DNA of 64,000 nucleotides from Streptomyces spinosisporus (GTDB taxonomy: Bacteria > Actinomycetota > Actinomycetes > Streptomycetales > Streptomycetaceae): contig NZ_JALDAX010000011.1 in assembly GCF_022698145.1 (NCBI RefSeq), positions 186,001-250,000 on the forward strand, given 5' to 3'. The notes beneath the pieces are model-generated. The model saw only the letters and a program-made list of their open reading frames with translations, was not told the origin of the DNA and made no database searches. Both the position numbers and the translations under genes were made by a program. The stretch's first letter is position 1; every line of letters begins with the position of its first letter. Below, one piece after another: positions 36,737 through 45,280 of the stretch.

Positions 36737-37434
36737 CGCGCCGGACCTTCGACGACTCCCGGCGCTGGACGCGTCTCGGCACCGAGCTGTTCCTCAAGGC
36801 GACCGAGGCCGGCCAGGACGGCCCCAGCGCCCTGCCCGGCTGGAGTCGTGGACATGTGATCGCCCATGTGGCCGCCAACGCCGACGCGTTGGGCAACCTA
36901 GTGCACTGGGCCGCGACCGGCGAGCCGACCCCGATGTACTCCTCGCCCGAGGAACGCGCCGCCGGGATCGAGAGCGGCGCCCGGCTGCCGGCGGCCGAAC
37001 TCACGGCATGGCTGCGCCGGTCCGCCGACGCACTCGCCGCGTCCATGGACGCGCTCGACGAACCGCGGTGGCGGGCGCCCGTGGTGACCGCCCAGGGGCG
37101 TACCGTCCCGGCGAGCGAACTGCCGTGGATGCGGGCCCGTGAAGTGTGCGTGCACGCCGTCGACCTCGCCGCCGACGTCTCCTTCGCCGACCTGCCCACC
37201 GACTTCCTCACCGCCCTGTGCGACGACGTGGCCGCCAAGCGCGCCGCGGCCCCGGGCCCTGCCGTGACCCTGCGGGCACCGTCCGCCCGAGCCGCCTGGA
37301 AACTGCCCGGCCACGGCGAAACCGCCCTGGTCGCAGGCGAGTTGACGGACATCGCGGCCTACCTCACCGGGCGGAGCGCCGACCCGCACACCGCCGACGG
37401 CGCGCCCGCACCCCCGCTGGGCGCCTGGCTCTGA
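36733..37434 (+). CDS. Maleylpyruvate isomerase, mycothiol-dependent type
   Basis: A 233-residue DinB-fold protein. GWSRGHVIAHVAANADALGN and MRAREVCVHAVDL contain the His/Glu/His metal ligands of the mycothiol-dependent enzyme family, followed by a C-terminal SCP2-like sandwich (LRAPSARAAWKLPGHGETAL). It isomerises maleylpyruvate to fumarylpyruvate with mycothiol as cofactor, fitting an actinobacterial host. ATG overlaps the preceding stop by four bases. Confidence 0.9.
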   Translation: MTRRTFDDSRRWTRLGTELFLKATEAGQDGPSALPGWSRGHVIAHVAANADALGNLVHWAATGEPTPMYSSPEERAAGIESGARLPAAELTAWLRRSADALAASMDALDEPRWRAPVVTAQGRTVPASELPWMRAREVCVHAVDLAADVSFADLPTDFLTALCDDVAAKRAAAPGPAVTLRAPSARAAWKLPGHGETALVAGELTDIAAYLTGRSADPHTADGAPAPPLGAWL

Positions 37435-37467
37435 GCCGGGCACGTCCCGCGACCGAAGGAGCCGATC

Positions 37468-38793
37468 ATGAACTCTGCAGCCACGACCGCCCGGCAGCCC
37501 GACGTCCTCGTGGTCGGCGGCGGCATCGGCGGTCTCAGCGCCGCCTGCGCCCTGGCCCGCCAAGGACTACGGGTACGGGTCCTCGAACGCACCAAGGAGT
37601 TCGGCGAGGTGGGCGCCGGACTGCAGATCGCGCCCAACTGCACGCGCATCCTCGCCGAGTACGGCCTGCTGGAGGAAGCCAGATCCCTCGGCGTCGTCCC
37701 CGAGCACATGGTCATGCGCGACGCGCTGGACTCCCGGGAGCTGACCAGGCTCGACCTGCGCGACCTCGAACGCCGCTACGGCTTCCCGTACATGGTCATC
37801 CACCGCACCGATCTGCACGCGATCTTCCTGCGCGCCTGCGAACACGCCGGTGTCGAGCTGCTGACCGACCAGGACGTCGTCGGCTACGAGAACACCGAGG
37901 GCGGTGCCAGGGTCCTGCTGCGCAACGGCCGGTCTGAGTTTGCACCGCTCGTGGTTGCCGCCGACGGACTGCACTCGGTGGCCCGCCGCCTGCTGGTGGG
38001 CGACGACCTGGTCAGCTCCGACTACGTCGCCTACCGCGCGGCCGTGCCCATCGAGCAGGTGCGGGACAACGGCATCTCCGAGCGGGACGTCACCGTCTAC
38101 ATCGGCCCCCACTGCCACTTCGTCCAGTACGCCCTGCGCCGCGGCGACATGTTCAACCAGGTCGCCGTGTTCCGCTCGCCCAAAGCCCTTGCCGGACACG
38201 CCGATTGGGGCACGCCGGACGAGCTGGACGCGGCGTTCGCGCCGGCCTGCGACCCGGTGCGCAGAGGCGTTGCGCTGATGTGGCGGGACCGCTGGTGGCA
38301 GATGCTCGACCGCGACCCGGTGGAGAACTGGGTGCACGGCCGCATCGTCCTGCTCGGCGACGCGGCCCATCCGCCGCTGCAGTACATGGCGCAGGGCGCG
38401 ATCATGGCCATCGAGGACGGCTGGGTGCTCGCCCGCCACCACGCCCGCCACCACGCCCGCCGGGCCGCGGCAGCCGGAGCGGGCGGCGCGCCGGACTGGG
38501 ACGCCGTCCTCGCCGCATACGAGGCGGTCCGCGTCGAACACTGCCGCCGGGTGCAGAACACGGCCCGCGCCTGGGGCGAGCTGTGGCACGTCGACGGGGT
38601 ACGCCGACTGCAGCGCAACGCCCTCATGCGCCAGCGCGACGCGTACGACTACAGCTTCACCGACTGGGTGTACGGCCCCACCGCGCTGACCCCGGACGAG
38701 GAGCCCCCCATGTTCACACCGATCCCGTTGTCCTCGGCGTCGTTCGAGGACCCGGACGGTGCATTGACGGTCGCAGGGCGCGGCACGTCCTGA
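37468..38793 (+). CDS. FAD-dependent 3-hydroxybenzoate 6-hydroxylase
   Basis: A 441-residue class A flavoprotein hydroxylase: Rossmann VLVVGGGIGGLSAACALA at the start, a DG motif in VVAADGLHSVARRLL and the FAD/ribityl motif GRIVLLGDAAHPPLQYMAQG. FGEVGAGLQIAPNCTRIL and the C-terminal RRVQNTARAWGELWH segment match salicylate/3-hydroxybenzoate 6-hydroxylases. Para-hydroxylation of 3-hydroxybenzoate by NADH and O2 yields gentisate for the upstream dioxygenase. AAGGAG precedes the ATG; 33 bp separate it from the isomerase. Confidence 0.9.
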   Translation: MNSAATTARQPDVLVVGGGIGGLSAACALARQGLRVRVLERTKEFGEVGAGLQIAPNCTRILAEYGLLEEARSLGVVPEHMVMRDALDSRELTRLDLRDLERRYGFPYMVIHRTDLHAIFLRACEHAGVELLTDQDVVGYENTEGGARVLLRNGRSEFAPLVVAADGLHSVARRLLVGDDLVSSDYVAYRAAVPIEQVRDNGISERDVTVYIGPHCHFVQYALRRGDMFNQVAVFRSPKALAGHADWGTPDELDAAFAPACDPVRRGVALMWRDRWWQMLDRDPVENWVHGRIVLLGDAAHPPLQYMAQGAIMAIEDGWVLARHHARHHARRAAAAGAGGAPDWDAVLAAYEAVRVEHCRRVQNTARAWGELWHVDGVRRLQRNALMRQRDAYDYSFTDWVYGPTALTPDEEPPMFTPIPLSSASFEDPDGALTVAGRGTS

Positions 38794-39505
38794 GCGCAGG
38801 GAGCGGTACGTCCCGGCAATCGGCGCTCCCTCGACCACCGCGCGAACGCCGGTCGACCGGCCGACCACGGCGGACTCGGCCACGGCAGACCGAATCGCGG
38901 GCTGTCGCAGGAGAGCCCGGTCGTTCTAGGCTGCGGGCAGGAGGGGAGTCCACACCTCCTGCGCCCCCAGTCCTCGGGCATGCCCAAAACACCGCGCGCA
39001 TCGGGCGGCCGGAGCCCACCTCGTCCCGCACATGAGCCTTCAGCGGGCCCCGGCCTTCGTCCTCGCGGCTGACTCGAGCTGGGGCTCACTCCCGCAGGCC
39101 CCAGAGCCGCCAGGACGTACCCGCGCGGGGTCCTCGCGCCGGGGGACGGCGCGAGCCCTCGCGCACAGCGGCCGTCGCCTTCGCCGACAACAGGCGGCGG
39201 CCGCTCCTAAGCCTTCCCAGGGATCGGGCCTCCGGCACCCCTCGAAGTGCAGAAGTTGTACGGAGCACTCATGGGATGCCCGGAGGAACCCTTTCCGGCA
39301 TGACGTAGATCACGTCAATCCGCGGGTCGATCTTGGAATGCGCGGCGCCCTGTCCGTGCTGCACTGTTGGTGGGTTCGCCCTGCTTGGGGGTGCGCGGGC
39401 AATGGTGCTCGACGCGGCCGGCCGGAGGATCTCGACGACCTCGGCCCGGGACCGCTCCCTTGTCCCCGTTGTTGTACTGCTTTCGTTGAAAGGTTCCCCC
39501 GCACC
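38794..39505. other. 712-bp stretch without a convincing gene
   Basis: Both strands have long open frames here, but all are Pro/Arg/Ser-rich with no recognisable domain, ribosome binding site or family match, and I treat them as GC-driven. The part next to the hydroxylase has small dyads such as GGTCGACC repeats around 38850. The right part holds a perfect 6-bp dyad (39301-39317) and the promoter region of the MFS exporter. A degraded gene cannot be excluded. Confidence 0.5.
39301..39317. promoter_or_regulatory. Candidate operator upstream of the MFS exporter
   Basis: TGACGT-agatc-ACGTCA is a perfect 6-bp inverted repeat with a 5-bp spacer, 189 bp upstream of the exporter ATG. It could bind a homodimeric regulator. 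No regulator gene is adjacent, and the distance suggests a long leader or a different promoter. Confidence 0.4.
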
Positions 39506-40738
39506 ATGCCTCTGGCTCTGCTGGCCCTGGCTGTCGTCGCGTTCGGCATCGGCACCACCGAGTTCGCCACGATGGGGCTGCTGCCCCAGATCGCAGACGG
39601 GGTCGGCGTGTCGGTGCCCCACGCGGGCAACCTCGTCTCGGCGTACGCGCTCGGCGTGGTGGTCGGCGCCCCGCTGCTGACCGGCATCGGCGCACGCGTC
39701 CCGCACAAACGGCTCCTGCTCCTGCTGTCGGGACTGTTCGTGGTCGGCAACCTCGCGTCCGCCTTCGCCCCCGGCTTCGGCCTGCTGTTCGCCGCGCGCT
39801 TTCTGGCGGGCCTTCCGCACGGCGCGCTCTTCGGCGTGGGCGCGGTCGTCGCCTCCCGCCTGGTCGCCCCCGAACGGGCCGCGCGCGCCGTCTCGAAGAT
39901 GTTCCTCGGACTGACGGTCGCCAACATCGTCGGCGTTCCGGCCGGCACCGCCCTCGGGCAGCAGCTGGGCTGGCGGGCCGCGTACGGCGCCGTCGCCGTC
40001 ATCGGCCTGGTCGCCCTGGCCGCGCTGGCCCGTTTCGTCCCGCACCAGCCGCGCGGCCGGCAGTCCGGCATCCGGCACGAACTGCGGGCCATGGGCAACC
40101 GGCAGGTCGCGATCGGTCTGGCCACGGCGGTGGTCGGCTTCGGCGGGTTCTTCGCCGTCTACAGCTACCTGGTGCCGATGCTGACGCACCTCACGGGCCT
40201 CTCCGACTCCTCGACCACCCTGGTCCTGGCCCTGTACGGCGTCGGCATGACGGCCGGCACGCTGATCGCCGGCCCCCTCACGGACCGTGCGCTGCGCCCG
40301 ACGCTCTACGCGGGCCTCGCCCTGCTCGCTGCGGGACTGGTGACGTTCTACTTCACCGTGCACAGCACCGTTCCGGCCCTGCTGACGATCACCTTCATCG
40401 GTGCGATGGGTGCTTTCGTCACCACGCCCGTGCAGATGCTGCTGATGGCCAAGGCGAAGAACGCGCCGACCATGGCCGCGGCCTCCAACCACTCCGCGTT
40501 CAACCTGGCCAACGCGGGCGGCGCCTGGCTCGGAGGGCTGGCCATCTCCGCGGGCTGGGGCTGGGCCTCGCCCGACCTCGTCGGGGCCGCGCTCGCCGTC
40601 GCGGGTCTCGGGCTCGCCTTCACGGGCGGCCTCATGGACCGCGGCAGCCGACGCTCCGAGGTGATCACGTCGTCCATGGAGACGCCGCTGGACGCGGCCC
40701 ACGCGGAGGCGGCCCGACCCGACGGACACGGCCGCTGA
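39506..40738 (+). CDS. MFS transporter, DHA1 type (AraJ/chloramphenicol-resistance-like)
   Basis: A 410-residue transporter with twelve predicted membrane segments. It opens ALLALAVVAFGIGTTEFATM, the hallmark of the AraJ/YdhP-like sugar or drug efflux group, with GLLPQIADGVGVSVPHAGNL and ARFLAGLPHGALFGVGAVVA following. It likely exports arabinose-like sugars or drugs. I chose the ATG at 39506, where the first membrane segment begins; GAAAGG lies about 12 bases upstream. The open frame extends further upstream without features. Confidence 0.88.
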   Translation: MPLALLALAVVAFGIGTTEFATMGLLPQIADGVGVSVPHAGNLVSAYALGVVVGAPLLTGIGARVPHKRLLLLLSGLFVVGNLASAFAPGFGLLFAARFLAGLPHGALFGVGAVVASRLVAPERAARAVSKMFLGLTVANIVGVPAGTALGQQLGWRAAYGAVAVIGLVALAALARFVPHQPRGRQSGIRHELRAMGNRQVAIGLATAVVGFGGFFAVYSYLVPMLTHLTGLSDSSTTLVLALYGVGMTAGTLIAGPLTDRALRPTLYAGLALLAAGLVTFYFTVHSTVPALLTITFIGAMGAFVTTPVQMLLMAKAKNAPTMAAASNHSAFNLANAGGAWLGGLAISAGWGWASPDLVGAALAVAGLGLAFTGGLMDRGSRRSEVITSSMETPLDAAHAEAARPDGHGR

Positions 40739-40956
40739 CGTAGCTCCGCCTCGGACGGGGTCCGGCGGGTCCGGGCCGAAAGCCTTCGGACAGCTGTGCC
40801 AGATGCCCGCGCAGCACCGCCAGGACCGTGTCCGGCCGCACCTGCCACGCAGCAGACGCCGAACCCGCACTGCTGATGAACAAACGCACGCAACTGCCGG
40901 AGGGGGCACAGGCGTGATGGTGGGGGAGAGGTGCGGCCGCGCAGGGGGGAGCGGGT

Positions 40957-41673
40957 GTGCAGTTCATCGAGGTCACCGGCCTTGCCGGGGTGCGATCGTC
41001 CGTCATCCGGTTCACCCGGCCGGGGACGGGCCTGGCGTTCATGCTCTTCCCCATGATCCATCTGGCGGAGGCGGCCTTCTACGCCGAAGTGGAGGCACGC
41101 CTGCGCAGCAGCTGCGACCTGGTGGTCGCCGAGGGGGTCGGGGAGGGCTCGCCCGGCGCCGAGGCGCTGGTGGCGTCGTACCGGCGGCTGGAGGGGCATG
41201 AACGCCTGGGGTTGGTGGTGCAGGACATCGACTACGCGGCGCTCGGACTGCCCGTGGTGTGCCCGGACATGAGCGGTGCGCAGTTCGAGGCGGGATTTCG
41301 CCAACTGCCTCTCAAGGAGCGCGCGTTGGTGGCCACGGTCGTCCCGGCCATGACGGCCGCCATGGGGCTGGTGGGGACGCGCCGCTGGCTCGCCCGGCAT
41401 CTGGAGCTGGAGGACCTGGTGAGTGAGGGCGAGGAGGCCGCGGCCGACTTCTGGCCGGGCCTCGACGACCTGGTGCTGCGGCGCCGCGACCGCCTGCTGA
41501 TCAGGACCCTGACCGATTTCCACCGGGGATACACAGGACGGACCGGCACGTTCACCATCGCCGTCGTCTACGGCGCCAGGCACATGCGCGCCGCCTCCGA
41601 GGCCCTGTCCGGCCTGGGCTACCACGCCGCCGACGCCGAGTGGCTCACCGTCTTCACGCTGGACCCGCAGTGA
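40957..41673 (+). CDS. TraB/GumN-like hypothetical protein
   Basis: A 238-residue soluble protein starting at GTG 40957 behind GGGGGGAG. LAFMLFPMIHLAEAAFYAEV followed by CDLVVAEGV resembles the N-terminal motif of the TraB/GumN/TIKI group, and VVYGARHMRAASEALSGLGY resembles its C-terminal H-containing motif. In the metalloprotease members these regions hold metal-binding residues; here His is present in both motifs (IHL and RHM). The family link is my reading of motifs only. Role unknown. Confidence 0.6.
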   Translation: MQFIEVTGLAGVRSSVIRFTRPGTGLAFMLFPMIHLAEAAFYAEVEARLRSSCDLVVAEGVGEGSPGAEALVASYRRLEGHERLGLVVQDIDYAALGLPVVCPDMSGAQFEAGFRQLPLKERALVATVVPAMTAAMGLVGTRRWLARHLELEDLVSEGEEAAADFWPGLDDLVLRRRDRLLIRTLTDFHRGYTGRTGTFTIAVVYGARHMRAASEALSGLGYHAADAEWLTVFTLDPQ

Positions 41674-41736
41674 CGGCGCGAGACGGTCGGTCGTAGGCGC
41701 GGGCTTGAGTGCGTTCGGTCGGGATACCCGGCGGAT

Positions 41737-42801
41737 ATGGCAAAGCTTCATCTTCCAGGACGGCATCGTGAACACGACCGCGACGAGGACCCGGAGGCCC
41801 GGGTGCCGTCGCCGGAGGAGGTGGGGCCGGACCAGGAGGTCGAACAGGCCGCTCCGGACACGCCGATCAAGCTGCCCAAGGGCGCCTGGGTCGCCGTGCT
41901 CAAGGGCAGCCTCAAGGAGTTCAAGGACGACGAGCTGACGGACCGGGCCGCGGCGCTGACCTACTACGGCGTGCTGTCCCTGTTCCCGGCGCTGCTGGTG
42001 CTGGTCTCCCTTCTGGGGGTCGCCGGCAAGTCGGCCACCGACAAGGTGCTGGACAACTTGCAGCAGCTGACTCCGGGCTCCGCGCGCGACATCATCACGA
42101 GGGCCGTCGAACAACTGCAGAACAACTCCGGTACCGGCTCGCTGATGGCCCTGCTGGGCATCGTCCTCGCGGTGTGGTCGGCGTCCGGTTATGTGGCCGC
42201 GTTCATCCGTTCCGCGAACGCCGTCTACGACATGCCGGAGGGCCGGCCGGGGTGGAAGATCCTGCCGGTGCGGGTGGGAGTGACCGTGGTCCTCATGGTG
42301 CTCGCGGTGCTCAGCTCGCTGATCGTGGTCTTCACCGGCGGCCTCGCCCGGCAGACCGGGCAGGCACTCGGGGTCGGGGACACCGCGCTGACGGTGTGGT
42401 CGATCGCCAAGTGGCCGGTCCTGGTGCTCCTGGTCACCGTCATGATCGCGATCCTCTACTGGGCCACCCCGAACGCCAAGGTCAAGGGCTTCAGGTGGAT
42501 CACCCCGGGCAGTTTGCTGGCCCTGGTGATCTGGCTGCTCGCCTCCGCCGGGTTCGCCTTCTACGTCGCCAACTTCGCCTCGTACAACAAGACCTACGGC
42601 ACCATGGCGGGCGTCATCGTCTTCCTCGTCTGGCTGTGGATCAGCAACCTCGCGATCCTGCTGGGCCTGGAGTTCGACGCGGAGAGCGTGCGCCAGCGGG
42701 CCATCGCGGGCGGGCACCCGCCCGAGGCCGAGCCCTATACCCAGCCGCGCGACACCCGGACGTGGGACGAGGAGGACGTCCGCCGCCTCGGCGAGGTGTG
42801 A
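41737..42801 (+). CDS. YihY/BrkB family inner membrane protein
   Basis: A 354-residue protein with an acidic, Pro/Glu-rich N-terminal tail of about 50 residues and six predicted membrane segments. DRAAALTYYGVLSLFPALLV, GLARQTGQALGVGD, FRWITPGSLLALVIWLLAS, FASYNKTYGTMAGVIVFLVW and LGLEFDAE are the family signatures. The old label ribonuclease BN is wrong for this family; function is uncertain. It converges closely on a small membrane protein gene (12 bp). Confidence 0.92.
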   Translation: MAKLHLPGRHREHDRDEDPEARVPSPEEVGPDQEVEQAAPDTPIKLPKGAWVAVLKGSLKEFKDDELTDRAAALTYYGVLSLFPALLVLVSLLGVAGKSATDKVLDNLQQLTPGSARDIITRAVEQLQNNSGTGSLMALLGIVLAVWSASGYVAAFIRSANAVYDMPEGRPGWKILPVRVGVTVVLMVLAVLSSLIVVFTGGLARQTGQALGVGDTALTVWSIAKWPVLVLLVTVMIAILYWATPNAKVKGFRWITPGSLLALVIWLLASAGFAFYVANFASYNKTYGTMAGVIVFLVWLWISNLAILLGLEFDAESVRQRAIAGGHPPEAEPYTQPRDTRTWDEEDVRRLGEV

Positions 42802-42813
42802 TCGGCGGCGGAC

Positions 42814-42987
42814 TCAGCGGGCCACGCGGTGCTTCCGGCCACCACGCCGGAAGCGCACGGCCGCGTACGCGAGAGCGACGAGCAGGACGACGGCGCCGAT
42901 GATCAGCAGATAGAAGAGCCCCTCCGCGGCGAATCCGATGATGCCCAGCACGACGGCCACGAGGACGAGGAACAGAAACAGGCTCAT
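42814..42987 (-). CDS. Small hydrophobic membrane protein, 57 residues
   Basis: A short gene with ATG at 42987 preceded by GGGAGGGCCG and a TGA at 42814. The translation opens MSLFLFLVLVAVVLGIIGF, continues through a second hydrophobic stretch (LFYLLIIGAVVLLVALAYAA) and ends with a basic tail RFRRGGRKHRVAR. That gives two membrane helices and a positive cytoplasmic end. Such small proteins are common in streptomycetes and annotated as hydrophobic proteins of unknown function. Confidence 0.8.
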   Translation of the reverse strand: MSLFLFLVLVAVVLGIIGFAAEGLFYLLIIGAVVLLVALAYAAVRFRRGGRKHRVAR

Positions 42988-43015
42988 CGGCCCTCCCAGA
43001 GGCTTCGGTCACTTC

Positions 43016-43101
43016 GGTGTCGTCGGTGGTGCCGGTGTCGTCGGACGGCCGGTGTCGTCGGTCGGCTGGTGTCGTCGGTCGGCTGGTGTCGCCGGTTTCG
43101 T
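43016..43101 (+). repeat. 17-bp tandem repeat, about five copies
   Basis: Two identical units GGTGTCGTCGGTCGGCT occupy 43051-43067 and 43068-43084. Degenerate units flank them at 43016-43033 (18 bp), 43034-43050 and 43085-43101. The array lies between two minus-strand genes and is not translated in a recognised gene. It may be a variable-number repeat. Confidence 0.8.
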
Positions 43102-43108
43102 CGGCGGC

Positions 43109-43465
43109 TCAGCGTCGGCCGAGCCGGCGTTCACCGCCGGCACCGGACTTGTAGTCGAGTTCGTAGTGGGCGAAGATCTCCGGCTCGTCCTCGGCCGGCA
43201 GCTCCCCGTCGACGTCGATCGCGGGGGCCTTCTTGACCACGTCCTTGGGCTGGGTGATCTTGAGATAGCCCGGTCCTACGGTCGCGCCGGTCAGCGGCGC
43301 GAACACCAGCCGCCGGCGGGTGGGAAGACCCACGGTCACCGTCGCGAAGAAGGGCTGGTCCGTCGCGGTGTCGACATAGATCGCCTCCAGAACGCCGATC
43401 TTGTGACCCTCGGAGTCGACCACGTCGTGCCCACGCCACTCGCGAATATCGCCTGCCTCGAACAT
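43109..43465 (-). CDS. PRC-barrel domain protein
   Basis: A 118-residue protein with a PRC-barrel domain: FEAGDIREWRGHDVVDSEGH, KIGVLEAIYVDTATDQPFF, VTVGLPTRRRLVFAPLTGA. PRC barrels occur in RNA-processing (RimM) and photosynthetic reaction-centre proteins and in many stand-alone stress-type proteins. Two adjacent ATG codons exist; I chose 43465, which gives GGAGG a six-base spacing. It lies upstream of the small membrane protein gene and downstream of an MFS gene on the same strand. Confidence 0.85.
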   Translation of the reverse strand: MFEAGDIREWRGHDVVDSEGHKIGVLEAIYVDTATDQPFFATVTVGLPTRRRLVFAPLTGATVGPGYLKITQPKDVVKKAPAIDVDGELPAEDEPEIFAHYELDYKSGAGGERRLGRR

Positions 43466-43550
43466 CATGAACCTCCACAGAGGGGGTACCCCCGGATCGC
43501 GTCCCTGATGTCTGGCCGAGGGCGCGCCCACCCGGACGCACCCTGCGGTC

Positions 43551-44969
43551 CTACGGCGCCACGTCCTCCAGGCTGCGCCCGCTGGTCTCCTCCGCCCCGG
43601 CCGTGGCCGTGAGCGAGCCGATGAGGGCGACGGCGGCGAGGGTCACGAAGACCGTGCCGATCGCGCCGCCCGCGTAGACAGCACCCACCACGATCGGTCC
43701 GAGGACGATGCCCAGGCGGTTCATGGCGCCGCCCATGCTGGCGCCCAGCGCCCGGATCCGGGTGGGGAAGAGTTCGGGCGTGTAGAGGTAGAGGCAGATG
43801 TTGCAGCCGAAGAGGAAGACCGCGGCCAGGGACGTCCAGATCAGGACGCCTACGGCGGTGCCGGTCGCCGACAGGCCGAGGACGAGCAGGCAGAGCGCGG
43901 CGGCCGCGAAGCACCAGATCACCGTGTTGCGGCGGCCGACCCGGTCCACCGTGAGCGCGACGATCAGACAGCCGAGGAGTCCCGTGCAGCTGGTGACGGT
44001 CGAGTAGAGGAGGGCCGTCGACAAGTCCAGGTGGAAGTGGGACTTGTAGATGGTCGGCAGCCAGGACGTGATGCCGTAGTTCGCGAAGTAGCCGGTGAAC
44101 CAGAGGAGTCCGACGACGATCATGCGCTTGCGGTAGCGGTCGCCGAACAGCTCGCGCAGTCCGCCCTTGCCCTGCGGCCAGCCCTTGCCCTGGGGCGGCA
44201 CGACGGACGGCGTCGGCTCCGGCGGGGGCAGCGGGGCGCCCGTGATCCTCTCGACCTTCGTCTCGATCGACGCCATCGTGGCGAGCGCCTGCTCGTGCCG
44301 GCCGTGGTCCGCGAGCCAGCGCGGCGATTCGGGCACGTAGCGCAGGACCACGAGACTCAGGACGACCGGCAGGGCCGCGAGACCGAACATCCAGCGCCAG
44401 CCGAGCAGCGGCACCAGCCAGTAGGCGACCAGCGCGCCCGCGGTCAGGCCGACCGGGAAGACGAGCTCGAAGAGGAGCACGAACCGGCCGCGCTGGTGGG
44501 CGCGGGTGATCTCCGCGATGAACGTGGCGGCGATCGGCACCTCACCGCCGATGGCCATGCCCTGCACGAAGCGGACCGCCATGAACGGCTCGGGCGAGGT
44601 GCACAGCGTTAGCAGCAGATTGCACAGACTGGCAAGAGCGATGCAGCCCGCGATCACCTTGACGCGGCCGACCCGGTCGGCGAGCCGTCCCGAGACCAGC
44701 GCACCGCCCAGCATGCCGACCGAGCCGACGGTCATCAGAGCGGTGGTGTGGCCGGTGTCGAGGTTCCACTCGGTGCGCAGCTGGGGGAGCGCGTACGCGA
44801 TCAGGAGCTGGTCGAAGGCCTCGAAGAACGTGGCGGTGCCGACGACGAGCCGGACCATCACCTGCCAGCGGCACAGCGGCAGGCGTTCGAAGCGGGCGCC
44901 GATGGCGGCCGCGAGCGCCGGTGTGTCGCCGGGTCGCTCGGCGGCGGCGCGTTGAGCGTCGATCGTCAT
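43551..44969 (-). CDS. MFS transporter, sugar porter/aromatic acid:H+ symporter type
   Basis: A 472-residue transporter with twelve predicted membrane segments. Features are GRLADRVGRVKVIAG in the first inner loop, FVQGMAIGGEVPIAATFIAE, YVPESPRWLADHGRHEQAL after TM6 and LFPTRIRALGASMGGAMNRL. The PESPRWL motif is shared by the sugar-porter and aromatic-acid symporter groups. Being divergent from a large oxygenase operon, it probably imports its substrate. GGAGGCCATCC sets the start. Confidence 0.9.
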   Translation of the reverse strand: MTIDAQRAAAERPGDTPALAAAIGARFERLPLCRWQVMVRLVVGTATFFEAFDQLLIAYALPQLRTEWNLDTGHTTALMTVGSVGMLGGALVSGRLADRVGRVKVIAGCIALASLCNLLLTLCTSPEPFMAVRFVQGMAIGGEVPIAATFIAEITRAHQRGRFVLLFELVFPVGLTAGALVAYWLVPLLGWRWMFGLAALPVVLSLVVLRYVPESPRWLADHGRHEQALATMASIETKVERITGAPLPPPEPTPSVVPPQGKGWPQGKGGLRELFGDRYRKRMIVVGLLWFTGYFANYGITSWLPTIYKSHFHLDLSTALLYSTVTSCTGLLGCLIVALTVDRVGRRNTVIWCFAAAALCLLVLGLSATGTAVGVLIWTSLAAVFLFGCNICLYLYTPELFPTRIRALGASMGGAMNRLGIVLGPIVVGAVYAGGAIGTVFVTLAAVALIGSLTATAGAEETSGRSLEDVAP

Positions 44970-45107
44970 GGATGGCCTCCGGATCCGTGCGGCACGGTTT
45001 GGGGGACGGGACCGCACGGGAGGGTTCGGGCCGCGAGGGTACGACGGTATCCCGGTACCGGGCGGCTGTGAGGGCTGGGGCTGGGACGGCGGGCCCCAAT
45101 TCCATAG

Positions 45108-45130
45108 GTGCTGAACATCTCAGCGCTTAA
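45108..45130. promoter_or_regulatory. Candidate MarR operator, site 1
   Basis: GTGCTGAACATCTCAGCGCT, followed by TAA, is itself near palindromic: GTGCTGA and TCAGCGC around a 5-bp centre. It matches 18 of 23 positions with the inverted site at 45221-45243 and resembles the site at the marR promoter (55998). It lies 139 bp upstream of the MFS start. Confidence 0.55.
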
Positions 45131-45149
45131 AGTTCTACCGGTATCCCTC

Positions 45150-45168
45150 CGAGGTTAGGCAAGCCTTA
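45150..45168. promoter_or_regulatory. Candidate iron box (DtxR/DmdR/IdeR type)
   Basis: CGAGGTTAGGCAAGCCTTA matches the 19-bp actinobacterial iron box (TTAGGTTAGGCTAACCTAA with A/T freedom at several positions) at about 16 of 19 positions. It lies between the two candidate MarR sites in the divergent promoter region. Iron control would suit an operon with Rieske and extradiol-type iron enzymes. This is a match by eye. Confidence 0.45.
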
Positions 45169-45220
45169 GCCCTGACCTCGTGAAAATTTCCCGGACGGCA
45201 CCCCCTTGCGGTCGAAATAG

Positions 45221-45243
45221 TTAAGCCCTTAGATTTCTAGCAC
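45221..45243. promoter_or_regulatory. Candidate MarR operator, site 2
   Basis: On the minus strand the site reads GTGCTAGAAATCTAAGGGCT then TAA, 18 of 23 identical to site 1 in the opposite orientation, 90 bp away. It ends 38 bp before the aldehyde dehydrogenase ATG, a position fit for repression. Confidence 0.55.
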
Positions 45244-45280
45244 TTCGACACCGCACTCGACGCCTCATCCGGAGGTCCCC

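Noticed and set aside
38649-39089. Possible small minus-strand gene in the 38.8-39.1 kb gap
   Set aside because: No family resemblance, no ribosome binding site and Pro/Arg/Ser-biased translation.
39269-40909. 546-codon minus-strand open frame opposite the MFS exporter
   Set aside because: Composition is charged and repetitive with no domain, while the plus strand encodes a clear twelve-helix transporter.
40739-40956. Possible gene remnant on the minus strand between the exporter and the TraB-like gene
   Set aside because: A few sensible-looking residues (RPDTVLAVLRGHLAQLSEGF) occur, but no family could be recognised and no start site fits.
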